Positions 8,718 through 18,341 of a stretch of DNA of 64,000 nt are shown here, one piece after another (positions within the stretch are counted from its first letter, which is position 1; every line of letters begins with the position of its first letter). A program made the translations under genes and the position numbers. This stretch comes from a bacterium (lineage in GTDB: Bacteria; Bdellovibrionota; Bacteriovoracia; Bacteriovoracales; Bacteriovoracaceae). The notes under the pieces were generated by a model that had not been told where the DNA came from, did not search any database, and saw only the letters and a program-made list of their open reading frames with translations. The stretch covers positions 124,001 through 188,000 of the forward strand of contig JAUHVL010000002.1 in assembly GCA_030425045.1 (NCBI GenBank). Reading direction: 5' to 3'.

Positions 8718-9656
8718 TTATCTTTTTAAATAGTCTGATGGGAGATCTGTAACCATACCATCAAAATCATAAGTCTCATAGGTTTCCCACTGAGCTTCGT
8801 CATTGAGTGTCCAGGGATACATTTCAAAAGGCCGTCCCTCCTTTTGAAAATACTTACGAAAACCACCATTATACGTAGATTGCGTTAGCTGCTCCCAATT
8901 GGGCATAAAAACATCAATTTTATGTTTGATTAGCCATTTATAAGTGTTTTTCCAATTAGGCCACCAACAGCTATCAAAACACTCTCGCTCCATGTATTTA
9001 ATAACTGGCCATAAAAAAGGGGCATAGAAACCTTTGAATAATAAACCATAACGAAAGGTTTCATTTTCTTTTTTGTCTGCTTTTACTTGTAACAAGAGGT
9101 CTCGACTAAAAGTCGTAAAAAGAATGTTTGAATCGATACCAAAACTTCTTACTTTTTTTAATGCCAACTCTCCCATTTCTTTTTCTGAGAGATGGAATGA
9201 CTTGTGCTCCATTCCTTTATAACGACTCCAGTTTTCAATAAGTTTATCGAGCACCTTTATTTCAAAATTTAATTCGATATCATTACGTCCAGAATTTATA
9301 TAAGCTTCTAAAATACTATCTAATGTTGGTACACGATAATACTTCTTCACTTTATCATTATAACAATTGAGAGCGAGGATATCTTTTAAGTTAGTTTGAG
9401 CGATAATTACTTTTCTTTTATCACCCTTTTTAAAACAATTATAATCATCGAGCACAGGATCATGACTTAAGACAATTTCACGATCCGCAGTAAAATGGAC
9501 ATCAAACTCAATAGCATCAATAGGAAGCTCTAATGAGTAGAGAAATCCTTCAAGTGAATTTTCAGGATACTCAAGGCCTGCCGTTTTATGACTGGTGACC
9601 ATCGCGGCTGAAAGGGTCGTTATTAAAAGCAAAGATATAAATAATAATGTTTTCAT
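8718..9656 (-). CDS. Secreted glycerophosphodiester phosphodiesterase
   Basis: After a signal peptide ending near residue 18, the protein has the GDPD active-site pattern: His23, PENS (31-34), EFDVHFTADREIVLSHD (50-66) with Glu50, Asp52 and His65. The family hydrolyses glycerophosphodiesters from phospholipids to glycerol-3-phosphate and an alcohol, with metal help. Length (312 aa) is normal, and the C-terminal MVTDLPSDY fits the TIM-barrel end. The usual HRG is HKT here. It is probably periplasmic and could recover phospholipid breakdown products. Confidence 0.9.
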   Translation of the reverse strand: MKTLLFISLLLITTLSAAMVTSHKTAGLEYPENSLEGFLYSLELPIDAIEFDVHFTADREIVLSHDPVLDDYNCFKKGDKRKVIIAQTNLKDILALNCYNDKVKKYYRVPTLDSILEAYINSGRNDIELNFEIKVLDKLIENWSRYKGMEHKSFHLSEKEMGELALKKVRSFGIDSNILFTTFSRDLLLQVKADKKENETFRYGLLFKGFYAPFLWPVIKYMERECFDSCWWPNWKNTYKWLIKHKIDVFMPNWEQLTQSTYNGGFRKYFQKEGRPFEMYPWTLNDEAQWETYETYDFDGMVTDLPSDYLKR

Positions 9657-9814
9657 AATGGCAAAATACGCATGAGTTGAGAGATTGAATAGGCACTTGT
9701 AATTGTTTCACGATAAGAAAACCCCATATTATCAGACACTTAGACACTATCTTTTTTGTCTACGTTTCATAAGTTCCCCCCGTCTAAGAGTTACAAACAA
9801 CAAAAGAGGACGTG

Positions 9815-11029
9815 ATGAAAACAACATTCTTAAAAACAACACTTTTAGCCGCTGTGACTCTTATGAATATTGGAGCTGCAGAAATCGAAAATTTAAAGCT
9901 GAATATTAATCGAGTGAAGCGAGATGCTCTGGTCATTAAGCCAAATAAAAAACAAAAAGAAAAGCCCGCACTATTAATCTTCTTTCACGGTGGTAATGGT
10001 ACCGCCGACCAAATGGTTCCTATGACTGATATCGATAAATATGTCGATGAACATAACCTCGTCGTCATCATGCCAAACGGATTAAAAGACCCAGAGAAAG
10101 ATTTACAGTTTTGGAATGATGGAAGAAATGAAACAGCACACTTAGGTGACGATGTCTTATTAACAAAGAGACTCATTCAAGTTGCAAAGAAAAAGTATAA
10201 TGCCGATACCAAAAAAGTATTTGCTGGAGGTATCAGTAATGGTGGTCTCATGACCAGCAGACTTATTTGTGAACAAAAAGATCTCTTTTTAGGATTTGTT
10301 ACTGTTGCCGCAAGTATGCCTCGAGACCTAAAGGAAGTTTGCCAAATCGAAGGGCCAATTAACCTCAGCTTCATCATAGGAACAGCTGACTTTGTTATGT
10401 ATGAAGGAGGTACGATCCCTTCATCTAAAAGAAAAGGTCTTTCTGGTGAAGTCATTAGCACAGAGAAAGTCCTAAACAAATATTTAAAGGCTTCAAAATG
10501 TAATAAAAGAAAAGTGACCAAAGAGTTAATCGACAGTAAAAAAAGAGATAACCAATCGACAGAAAAGTCGATTTACTCGAAATGTGCTGATCAATCTCAA
10601 ATTACAACTTTTGTGATTGAAAATGGTGAACATGGTTACCCTACTCCAAGAAAAAGAAATAATCCTGCCGGAGTGGACATCGAAACTACAGAAGTCATCT
10701 TAAACTTTATCAAAGATACCATTCAAAGAATCTATCCACCTAATACCGCCCCTGAGCTTACAGGACCGACCAGCTACGAGGTTAAAGAAAGAAGAACACT
10801 AAGTTTCACTCTTCAAGCTAATGACGGTGAAAACGATCCGCTACAATTTAGCTGTGTAGGTAAATGTGATTATATAACAGTGAACAAAGATTCCGGACTT
10901 GTGACTTACAAGTCACCTAATATCGTAGGAAGAAAAGCTCTTACGGAAACCTTCACTTTTCAAGTAAGCGATGGAGAACTCTCAAGCTCTACTCAAATCA
11001 GCGTCACGACGACCCCGTCGATACGTTAG
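9815..11029 (+). CDS. Secreted PHB-depolymerase/feruloyl-esterase-type hydrolase with C-terminal cadherin-like domain
   Basis: I choose ATG 9815 over the overlapping GTG 9812 because it is better spaced from AGAGGA. A signal peptide is followed by an LpqC-type alpha/beta hydrolase: FFHGGNG oxyanion loop (57-63), nucleophile Ser141 in GGISNGG, Asp in IIGTADF and His in ENGEHGYPTP. From about residue 310, NTAPELTGP begins an Ig/cadherin-like module (QANDGENDPLQF, FQVSDGEL). The family cleaves polyhydroxyalkanoate or other ester polymers; the substrate is not known here. A paralogue without the extra domain lies at 34210-34998. Confidence 0.85.
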   Translation: MKTTFLKTTLLAAVTLMNIGAAEIENLKLNINRVKRDALVIKPNKKQKEKPALLIFFHGGNGTADQMVPMTDIDKYVDEHNLVVIMPNGLKDPEKDLQFWNDGRNETAHLGDDVLLTKRLIQVAKKKYNADTKKVFAGGISNGGLMTSRLICEQKDLFLGFVTVAASMPRDLKEVCQIEGPINLSFIIGTADFVMYEGGTIPSSKRKGLSGEVISTEKVLNKYLKASKCNKRKVTKELIDSKKRDNQSTEKSIYSKCADQSQITTFVIENGEHGYPTPRKRNNPAGVDIETTEVILNFIKDTIQRIYPPNTAPELTGPTSYEVKERRTLSFTLQANDGENDPLQFSCVGKCDYITVNKDSGLVTYKSPNIVGRKALTETFTFQVSDGELSSSTQISVTTTPSIR

Positions 11030-11039
11030 TCCCAATACA

Positions 11040-11075
11040 GACATGGTACTCTAAGGAGTACCGTGTCTTCTTTTA
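11040..11075 (+). terminator. Intrinsic terminator of the esterase gene
   Basis: GACATGGTACTC (11040-11051), loop TAAG, and GAGTACCGTGTC (11056-11067) pair over 12 bp with one G-U, followed by TTCTTTTAT. Confidence 0.85.
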
Positions 11076-11138
11076 TAAAAACAGTCTATATAAAAACTCT
11101 CAAGAAAGTTATAATTGAAAAAACGGGAGATCTTCACT

Positions 11139-12170
11139 ATGTACTTTACTCAAGTATTGCTTTCACTTTTTCTTTTTACAAATATTCAAGCCGCCAATAT
11201 TCATGGTGTTTGGAATGATAAATTTAAGCCTTATAACGAAAAGAGAAAAGAGTATAAGAAAAAAGAAGAAGAACGAATGAGAAAGAGTAGAGATACATTT
11301 TCTGCAGTTAATTCAAAATATTACAAGGAGAAAAAAGAACTTGAAGAAAATGAAAAAAATGAAATTAAGCAAATGAAACAAGAGCTTTATCAGAATGTCA
11401 CCATGCCAAAGTTTTCAGGAAATAATACGGAACAATATAAAAAAGATTCTCAAAAAATGGCCAGTGACCTCTTTTCACTTCGACTTGAAGAAGGTCAACG
11501 AAAAACTAAAATTAAACATAAATATGCACGATTGCATATTGATAATGAAAAACAAAAAAGAAAAGACTCATATAAAATTATGTATCTTAATAATAAAGAA
11601 TGGGACAACCTCTATGACTCATACGGCATGAAAGAATACCCTATGCCCAACCCTGAAATAGAGACGGTGAAAAAAGGAAAACGCGAATCACTAGAGCGAT
11701 TTCAAAAGAGTAAAATTAGGATTTATAAAAAAGCGATTATTGGCAAAAGAAACGCTGTTTACCAACCTTTCTATCAAAAGGTCAATATTAAGAGAGTTAT
11801 TGCTTCAGATAATGTACGTTTTAAATATAAATACAAACTTAGAGATGCCTATGAAGAGAACTATGAAAAAGGAAGAACTCTGTCATTAGACTTTCTCAAA
11901 GTACATCAAGAGGCACTTTCAAAGGGAAAAATAGAGGAAAACCAAGAGTATCAACAGAAGAAGAAAGAATACACTGAAAAAATCGTTGCTCTCGATCGTA
12001 AAAAGCAAGGGTTTTATAATGAGTTTCAAGATCTAGAACGAGCAGAAATCGAACTCATAGAAAATAAGATCAAAGAGACACTTGAAAAAAGAAAGAAAGA
12101 CTTACAAGATCAATTTTTAGCGACAACACCAGCGTATGTGCAAGAAGCTCTAAATAAAATAAAAAAGTAA
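11139..12170 (+). CDS. Secreted, highly charged coiled-coil protein
   Basis: I start at ATG 11139, which follows CGGGAG and opens a signal peptide (to about residue 18). A TTG at 11115 is possible but puts the ribosome site inside the gene. The remaining ~325 residues are very rich in Lys, Glu, Gln and Tyr with long heptad-like stretches, so a rod-like coiled coil is likely. No enzyme motif is visible. The stop is one base from the convergent HD/ankyrin gene's stop. Function unknown; a periplasmic spacer or scaffold is a guess only. Confidence 0.7.
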   Translation: MYFTQVLLSLFLFTNIQAANIHGVWNDKFKPYNEKRKEYKKKEEERMRKSRDTFSAVNSKYYKEKKELEENEKNEIKQMKQELYQNVTMPKFSGNNTEQYKKDSQKMASDLFSLRLEEGQRKTKIKHKYARLHIDNEKQKRKDSYKIMYLNNKEWDNLYDSYGMKEYPMPNPEIETVKKGKRESLERFQKSKIRIYKKAIIGKRNAVYQPFYQKVNIKRVIASDNVRFKYKYKLRDAYEENYEKGRTLSLDFLKVHQEALSKGKIEENQEYQQKKKEYTEKIVALDRKKQGFYNEFQDLERAEIELIENKIKETLEKRKKDLQDQFLATTPAYVQEALNKIKK

Positions 12171-12171
12171 T

Positions 12172-14373
12172 TTAACCACTAAACTTTTCTAAAACGGCAA
12201 GAATCTCTTTATTCTTTTTGGCGTAATCTCTTATGCCTTTGCCGTTGGTATCTTTAGCAGATACGGGCACGCCTTTTCCTAGCACTCGATGTAACATATC
12301 AGCTCTTCCATACTTTGCTGCAGTCATGGCAAGGTTTACTCCACCAACACTTTGCTGGTTCACCCTAGCGTTATTGTCGATAAAGTAATCAAAGCATGCT
12401 GAATGATTTTTAACGATCGTAAAGAAGATAGGATTTCTTCTTTTCCCATCAAGGTGATTTAACTTTGCCCCATTATCGAGAAGGTATTGGCATACATTGA
12501 TATTACCTCCTATGGCCGCAAAATGAATTGCCGCTCTTCCCTCTCCATCAGTTCGGTTGAGAGTTGTTTTATCCTCTTCTAAAAAGATTTTACATAACTC
12601 AAGACTACCTTTCATCGCTGCCAACATCAGATCTGTCACACTGGATTTTTTAATATCCAATGTTCTCTTTTTGATATCATCTAATTTTGAAGCATTACCT
12701 GAAATTTTATGTCTCAACTCTTTTAACTTACCGTCTTCACCACCTTTTACGATATACTTCGTTTTATCTTCTTCACTTGGGTTACCCTTTACTAACTGGT
12801 TTACCTCACTTAAGGCATCAGTAATTCCTTTTAACACTTCGGCATCTTCCTCTTCGAGTTCATTTCCACCCTTTACCAGTAAATGATTTGCCTTCTCTGC
12901 ATAAAAGCCGATAGCACTTAAGTCCTCTTGGGCCTCTTCATCAATCCCATCACCACTTACTTTAATAATTTCTTCGAGTTCGACCAGATCTTTTCCAAGA
13001 TTGGTAACGGCTTCTTCCTCTTCACTATCACTTTTAGCGAGATAGGCCATCAGATCGTCAACAGTCTCAATATTTAAAATGAGAATTGAATTTATAATCT
13101 CTAAATAATCTTGTCCGGGAAAAGTGCTTTTTAATTTTTCACCGATTTGATCATTTGAAAGTTTTCCTTCACTTTGACCATAGACCATATAGGCCCAATA
13201 GTTCGAAACAAGAAAGATCTTTGAAAGTGGTTTTAATTTATCCAGATCAGTTAAAAATCCCACTCCTCTAGTAGAACCATGATGTTCCTTCACAAGTTGT
13301 TTGGCCTGATCAGAAAGAGAGGGAACACCTCTTAGTACTGTCCAAATAAGGCGAGGATGCTCATTCACAATTTGTTTTTTTTCTGCATTTAGGCCTAAAG
13401 CCTCTAACTCTTCTTGAGACCCTACCCGCAACTGATCTTCATCTTCGAGAATAAGATCATGAAAAAATGCTGCTGTTGCGATGTCATCTTTCGGGTTTTC
13501 TAAAATCCAATCGAGAGAATCCACTACATGGTTTCCCATAAAAGCTATCGCAAAAGAGATGACCGAACGAATAGTCACACTTCTTGAAATCATATTTTCT
13601 TTTAATTTATGGAGTAAGGGCGAGGACATCGGCGTATCAATAATTGTTTTAATACAAGATTCAGCAATCTGAATAGACTCAGGCTGCATTCCGCCGTTTT
13701 TAAAGTCTCGCGCTACAAAACTCATTACCTGCTCTAGCCTTTCAGTTTTTTGGTCGATATCAATAGCAAAGTCAGTCAGAAGATTCGACATCTTGGCAAA
13801 TTGATCCGTAAAGGAATTGGTAAAACTTAAACGTTGAATAGATTCAATGAAAACTTCACTATCTTCATTGAGTGCAGCTAAAAAGTCTTCACTGATAGAC
13901 TTTCCAGCAGGTAACGCCAGTGTAATTTCTCCTTCATCTTTTAAAAAGAGATCACACGGCGAAAAAATTAATCGTGAAAAAAAATTATGAGGGATGGCCA
14001 TATACTGATCATATTTCAAGCTGGCCATTTGCGAAGCAGTCACATTCAAGCGAGGTGCTAGGTTTCGCAATAAATCTTGAATTGTAATATGCTCATCGAG
14101 AATTTCTAAATTTTCAAACTCTTCTTTAGGTTCACCTAGAGAAATAAGCTCCACTCCCTCAATATCTTTTACTAAATTAATAATGTCACTTACACAAAGA
14201 GATTTATGAACAATAAAAACCTTTGGCCTTATATCTTGATCTAGTTTTTCTTTTAATGAATCAATATGATGAAAAGTTGATACTTCTGCATTTAGATACA
14301 TCTCAAAATTGAGAGAGAGAACGGGAACCTTTTGCAAACGTGGATCAAATAAAAAAATTTTATGGTACTCCAC
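12172..14373 (-). CDS. Signalling protein: N-terminal regulatory region, HD-type domain and C-terminal ankyrin repeats
   Basis: This 733-aa cytoplasmic protein has three parts. Residues 1-110 look like a degenerate receiver-like alpha/beta domain (FLFDPRLQ, KVFIVHKS). About 265-410 resemble the HD/HD-GYP phosphohydrolase fold, with AAFFHDLILEDED, a later His in NEHPRLIW and EHHGSTRGVGF, metal-ligand-like positions but no GYP. About 590-733 contain four ankyrin repeats (TDLMLAAMKGSLELC, AAIHFAAIGGNINVC, NPIFFTIVKNHSACF, LAMTAAKYGRADML). HD-GYP enzymes degrade cyclic di-GMP; whether this one does is uncertain. Transcription runs from the same direction as the histidine kinase upstream. Confidence 0.7.
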   Translation of the reverse strand: MEYHKIFLFDPRLQKVPVLSLNFEMYLNAEVSTFHHIDSLKEKLDQDIRPKVFIVHKSLCVSDIINLVKDIEGVELISLGEPKEEFENLEILDEHITIQDLLRNLAPRLNVTASQMASLKYDQYMAIPHNFFSRLIFSPCDLFLKDEGEITLALPAGKSISEDFLAALNEDSEVFIESIQRLSFTNSFTDQFAKMSNLLTDFAIDIDQKTERLEQVMSFVARDFKNGGMQPESIQIAESCIKTIIDTPMSSPLLHKLKENMISRSVTIRSVISFAIAFMGNHVVDSLDWILENPKDDIATAAFFHDLILEDEDQLRVGSQEELEALGLNAEKKQIVNEHPRLIWTVLRGVPSLSDQAKQLVKEHHGSTRGVGFLTDLDKLKPLSKIFLVSNYWAYMVYGQSEGKLSNDQIGEKLKSTFPGQDYLEIINSILILNIETVDDLMAYLAKSDSEEEEAVTNLGKDLVELEEIIKVSGDGIDEEAQEDLSAIGFYAEKANHLLVKGGNELEEEDAEVLKGITDALSEVNQLVKGNPSEEDKTKYIVKGGEDGKLKELRHKISGNASKLDDIKKRTLDIKKSSVTDLMLAAMKGSLELCKIFLEEDKTTLNRTDGEGRAAIHFAAIGGNINVCQYLLDNGAKLNHLDGKRRNPIFFTIVKNHSACFDYFIDNNARVNQQSVGGVNLAMTAAKYGRADMLHRVLGKGVPVSAKDTNGKGIRDYAKKNKEILAVLEKFSG

Positions 14374-14481
14374 TCTCTCCCCTGAAGTCTACAAGTGTAC
14401 TATTATGATAAGATATATTCTTAAATTATCATACTTCTAATTATCTATATCTGAGTAATCGTCTCAAGAGATGAGACAAGT

Positions 14482-16860
14482 CTAAGCAGCTTTTTTCTTT
14501 CTAAAGCAAGTTGTAATCACGTCTTTAACTTGTGCTCTTGAAAAAGGTTTAAAGAGGTATCCATCTAGTTGTTTATGATAAATACTGTTTTCAGCATCGA
14601 GATCAACACTAACTCCACCAGTAATTAAGATTATCACCGGTTGTTTAATTTCATTTTGAGATCTTATATTTCTAATCAGTCCAAAGCCATCAAGAACAGG
14701 CATCTTCGCATCCGTAATAATAAGATCATAATGTTCAGGATTTTTTAAATAGAGATCACTGGCCTCTTGTCCATTTGAAGCACAGTGAACTTCGTGCTCT
14801 AGGTCTTCAAGAATATCAGCGAGAATCTCTCGAATCCCCTCTTCGTCATCGGCAATAAGAATTCTTTTTTGATGTACTGACAATGGTGAATCTTCATTTT
14901 GAGCACACTCTTGTTCAATTTTATTTTCAAGATTTATAAATTTAATTTTAAAAGTTGTTCCTTCATTTTTCACACTCTCAAATGAAATATTTCCTCCTAA
15001 CTCACTAACAAAGCTATGAACGAGGGATAGTCCAATCCCCGTTCCTTTATTTACTTCTTTGGTGGTAAAGAAAGGGTCAAATATCCTCTCTTTCACATCT
15101 TCAGGAATGCCACCACCCGAATCTTTAATTCTTAATTCAAAACCATCGTCTTGGTGAATCGATACTTCGATTTTTTTTAGTTTAGAATGAGTTAGTGCAT
15201 CTTTTGCGTTTGATAGGAGATTAACACAAATCTGTTGAAATTTTCCTTGGCTTCCCGAAATCAAAGCAGCACGACTTTCATCATCAACGAAGAAACTAAT
15301 ATCAATATCTTCGACTTGAAAAATCTCTCTTACCATTTCAAAGGCATCTTTTGTCGCCTCAACAAGATCAAATTGTTTATTTTCGTCTTTATCAATTCTT
15401 GAAAAGGTTCTTAAACCTTTAACGATTGTCGATATTCGATCAGTAGCAAAATCAACTTTCTTTAAATACTTTTCAATTCTATCGTATGAAATGTCTTTTT
15501 TTCTTTCATGGAGATCAGCTAATAGTAGTTCCACATGTCCTTTAATTACGGCGAGTGGGTTATTAATTTCATGCCCCACCCCTGCAGCGAGCTCCCCAAG
15601 AGAAGCGAGCTTTGACTGATGCTGAGCTTTCGCTCTTTGTTGGCGATACTCTTCTTCAGCGTGAACTCTTTCAGTTATTTCATTGGTAATGGCCACATGA
15701 CCTATTTCACCATTGGCAAGCTGATAAGGAGCCGCATACGTCTCCATCCATCGTCTTGTTCCTTTTAAACCAATAATTTCAAAAACAAGAGTCTCTTTAT
15801 GACCAGCACAAATTCGTTCATTAAACTTTTTAAATTTTTCTCGGTGGGACTGATCAACGATATCATAAACATTAGCACCACGAACTGCATCGAGAGATTC
15901 TGCTTCAATAAGGTTAAGTCCTCTTTGATTCATATTAACAAGGTGACCTTCTTTAGAAATAATTTTTAAACAAGAGGGTGTTGAAGAGAGAATCTCTTCA
16001 AACTCTTTTAATTTTGCGTCATGAGACTTTATAAGTTCACGTTCAAGTTTTTTCTGCTCGGAAATATCTCTAACCAAAGCATGAAGATAGACTCCATCAG
16101 AATCTTCAATACGGCTAAGTAAGACGGTACAAGGTATCTCTGTCCCATCTGATGTACAGTGAGACCATTCAAAAAAACATGATCCATCTTCAACAGCTTT
16201 TGTAATATACATGTTAGCGAGTTCTGCCGAAGATGTTCCATCAGGTTGAAACTCTGGTGAAACATTCCAAGGCCCTAGTTTTACAAACTCTTTTTCTGAT
16301 TCAATATTAAAGAGATTTAAAGTCGCTTCGTTACAACTGGCAAACTTCCAATCAGGATGAGCGAGAGTCATAATAGCATCTTTTGCTTGGTGAAAAAGTT
16401 GTTTGTGTTTACTTTCACTTAACTCTAACTTTTCAAGGGCCAACTTTCTTTCCGTAATATCATAACGAAAAGAAATAAAACCAGTGATGTCTCCAGACTC
16501 ACTTATTAGTGGAGATATTGTTGAGTCAACCCAATAATAATCTCCGCTTTTAGCTTTATTTTTTATTTCACCTCTCCACACTTCGCCATTTTTAATGGTA
16601 TTCCAAATTTCTTGAAAAAATTCTTTGGAGTGGTGACCTGAATTTACAATACGATGATCTCTTCCGAGAAGTTCCTCTCTTTGATAACCAGAGATTTTAC
16701 AAAATTGATCACAGGCATGAGTAATTTTTCCCGTTAAATCAGTTTTAGAAATGATAAAGTGAGCACTTAATTTTTTATCGATTATAATCGAATCGTCTGA
16801 AGTAGTGCCCTTCTCATTTTGCAAAGAAGAATTCTTTTTGAGCATGATAGAATCTCTCAT
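14482..16860 (-). CDS. Cytoplasmic three-PAS hybrid histidine kinase with receiver domain
   Basis: The 792-aa protein has no membrane segment. PAS domains lie at about 30-145 (ending FRYDITERK), 150-270 (ending VRDISEQKK) and 285-400 (ending TNEITERV). HisKA follows with [14 protein letters not shown] (phospho-acceptor His about 425), then HATPase with [23 protein letters not shown] and GTGIGLSLV. The end is a receiver (about 670-790) with ADDEEG and the phospho-Asp in LIITDAKMP. It would sense redox, ligand or light through PAS domains and relay phosphate within itself; no output gene is adjacent apart from the HD/ankyrin protein downstream. A second ATG 15 bases in is an alternative start. 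Confidence 0.93.
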   Translation of the reverse strand: MRDSIMLKKNSSLQNEKGTTSDDSIIIDKKLSAHFIISKTDLTGKITHACDQFCKISGYQREELLGRDHRIVNSGHHSKEFFQEIWNTIKNGEVWRGEIKNKAKSGDYYWVDSTISPLISESGDITGFISFRYDITERKLALEKLELSESKHKQLFHQAKDAIMTLAHPDWKFASCNEATLNLFNIESEKEFVKLGPWNVSPEFQPDGTSSAELANMYITKAVEDGSCFFEWSHCTSDGTEIPCTVLLSRIEDSDGVYLHALVRDISEQKKLERELIKSHDAKLKEFEEILSSTPSCLKIISKEGHLVNMNQRGLNLIEAESLDAVRGANVYDIVDQSHREKFKKFNERICAGHKETLVFEIIGLKGTRRWMETYAAPYQLANGEIGHVAITNEITERVHAEEEYRQQRAKAQHQSKLASLGELAAGVGHEINNPLAVIKGHVELLLADLHERKKDISYDRIEKYLKKVDFATDRISTIVKGLRTFSRIDKDENKQFDLVEATKDAFEMVREIFQVEDIDISFFVDDESRAALISGSQGKFQQICVNLLSNAKDALTHSKLKKIEVSIHQDDGFELRIKDSGGGIPEDVKERIFDPFFTTKEVNKGTGIGLSLVHSFVSELGGNISFESVKNEGTTFKIKFINLENKIEQECAQNEDSPLSVHQKRILIADDEEGIREILADILEDLEHEVHCASNGQEASDLYLKNPEHYDLIITDAKMPVLDGFGLIRNIRSQNEIKQPVIILITGGVSVDLDAENSIYHKQLDGYLFKPFSRAQVKDVITTCFRKKKAA

Positions 16861-16915
16861 TAATAACCAAATACTTTTCGGTTATACTTAGACAAAACTT
16901 ATCATTATTTTTTAT

Positions 16916-17368
16916 TTAGCTTAACAGTGCGGAAGGTGGTTCACAGCGCTGAATTTCGATAATTTTTTTCCGACCAAACTCTTCGGGATCTCTTGTATCA
17001 AGTATTTCAAACTTCAAGACATCCTCTGATGAAGGAAGGGAAATAACGGTATTTAAATCTCTTCCCTTAAGAGTTATTTCACTATTTAAAGTCCTATAGA
17101 ACAACTCACTACTATCTTTTTTATTTCCAAAAAAACAGGCCACATCTGAAAAAGTATCGACACCATATTTGAATGTGTAGAAGAACTTCCAATAAGGTCC
17201 ATCGACTGCATCTGTTTGATCTTTTAACTGGTTTTCATGATCGACAAGATTGTACTCGAAAGTATTTTCTGATGTTTTAATAATAAAACCAGTATCATAA
17301 CCATTTTTGGCCATTAAAGAGTGACTAAAAAGAAAGATACAAAGCGAAAGAAGTGATATTGTTTTCAT
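16916..17368 (-). CDS. Small secreted protein of unknown function
   Basis: A signal peptide (MKTISLLSLCIFLFSHSLMA) starts this 150-aa protein. The rest is a mixed sequence with two cysteines (DVACFFG, QRCEPP) that may pair. No domain is recognised. It is 55 bases upstream of the hybrid kinase in the same direction and could share its transcript. Confidence 0.7.
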   Translation of the reverse strand: MKTISLLSLCIFLFSHSLMAKNGYDTGFIIKTSENTFEYNLVDHENQLKDQTDAVDGPYWKFFYTFKYGVDTFSDVACFFGNKKDSSELFYRTLNSEITLKGRDLNTVISLPSSEDVLKFEILDTRDPEEFGRKKIIEIQRCEPPSALLS

Positions 17369-17499
17369 TATTCATTTTTATCATAAAGCCTTGTAAACAA
17401 GGCCTTAACGAGTAAAGATTTCAATGGGTGTCACATTAACAACAGGTTATTTATTTCAATCAACTAGACGTTTCTAACTGATTGATATACCAAGGTTTT

Positions 17500-18339
17500 A
17501 TGAGAGTAGAATCGATAACTTTAACTGATAAAACTAAAATCAATATCAACCTGATAGATAATCAGGCAGATACTTGGCTAGTCATCACTCACGGTGTTTC
17601 AGAACATCATGAGCGCCACCTCTTCTTAGAAAAACTATTTGGAAAGAAGCTCAATTACCTCTTTTACGATTTGAGAGGTCATGGTTTTAGTTCTGGGCAT
17701 CCTGTCTATGTTGATGACTTTTCCCAATACGCCCATGACCTTGGTGAACTTATTGAATATCTTAAAGTTAATCATGGAATGAAAAAGTATATTCTTTTTG
17801 GCCATTCTCTTGGAGGACTGATCACTTCTGATTTTATGAAAAATACTGTCAAGCAAGATCTCTACCCTGAGTTAGTTTACTTGAGTTCTCCTCCGGTAAC
17901 AGCAGGCGGTCCACTCGGTAAGATCGCTCAAGTTGCTCCCATGCCTCTTTACGATTTTTTGATTAATCTTCCTTTGAGTATCAGAATAAAATTATTACCA
18001 CCTGGCAACCTCTCTCACGATCCTAAAGTTAACCAAGCAGCAGAGGATGATCCCCTTTCCTGTAATGGGCTTCATACCAAAGTTGCCTTTGAAACTATGA
18101 AGGCCGCGAGAAATGTTTTCTCTGGCCCACTAAATCTAAAATGTCCTGCTTATATATCAATTGGAACAGGTGATAAAATAGTATCACCAGAAGCGGCTAT
18201 TGATTATTTCACTAAAGTTGAAAAAAACTTTAAGCTTAAAATTATCAAAGATGCCTTCCATGAAATTCATCATGAAACCGATGAGTATCGCCTTCCCTAT
18301 TTTGAATTTCTCAAGAATGCTATTGAACCTGTTCTCTAG
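17500..18339 (+). CDS. Alpha/beta hydrolase, monoacylglycerol-lipase-like (serine aminopeptidase S33 fold)
   Basis: I choose ATG 17500, which follows an AAGG, over a TTG six codons upstream. The protein shows THGVSEHHERH, YDLRGHGFSSG, nucleophile Ser103 in FGHSLGG, Asp in IGTGDKIVS and the last His in AFHEIHHE, the order typical of monoglyceride lipase/lysophospholipase. No signal peptide is seen, so it acts in the cytoplasm or on the inner membrane face. It would hydrolyse acylglycerols or lysophospholipids; substrate unproven. Its stop is 2 bases from the asnB stop. Confidence 0.88.
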   Translation: MRVESITLTDKTKININLIDNQADTWLVITHGVSEHHERHLFLEKLFGKKLNYLFYDLRGHGFSSGHPVYVDDFSQYAHDLGELIEYLKVNHGMKKYILFGHSLGGLITSDFMKNTVKQDLYPELVYLSSPPVTAGGPLGKIAQVAPMPLYDFLINLPLSIRIKLLPPGNLSHDPKVNQAAEDDPLSCNGLHTKVAFETMKAARNVFSGPLNLKCPAYISIGTGDKIVSPEAAIDYFTKVEKNFKLKIIKDAFHEIHHETDEYRLPYFEFLKNAIEPVL

Positions 18340-18341
18340 TT

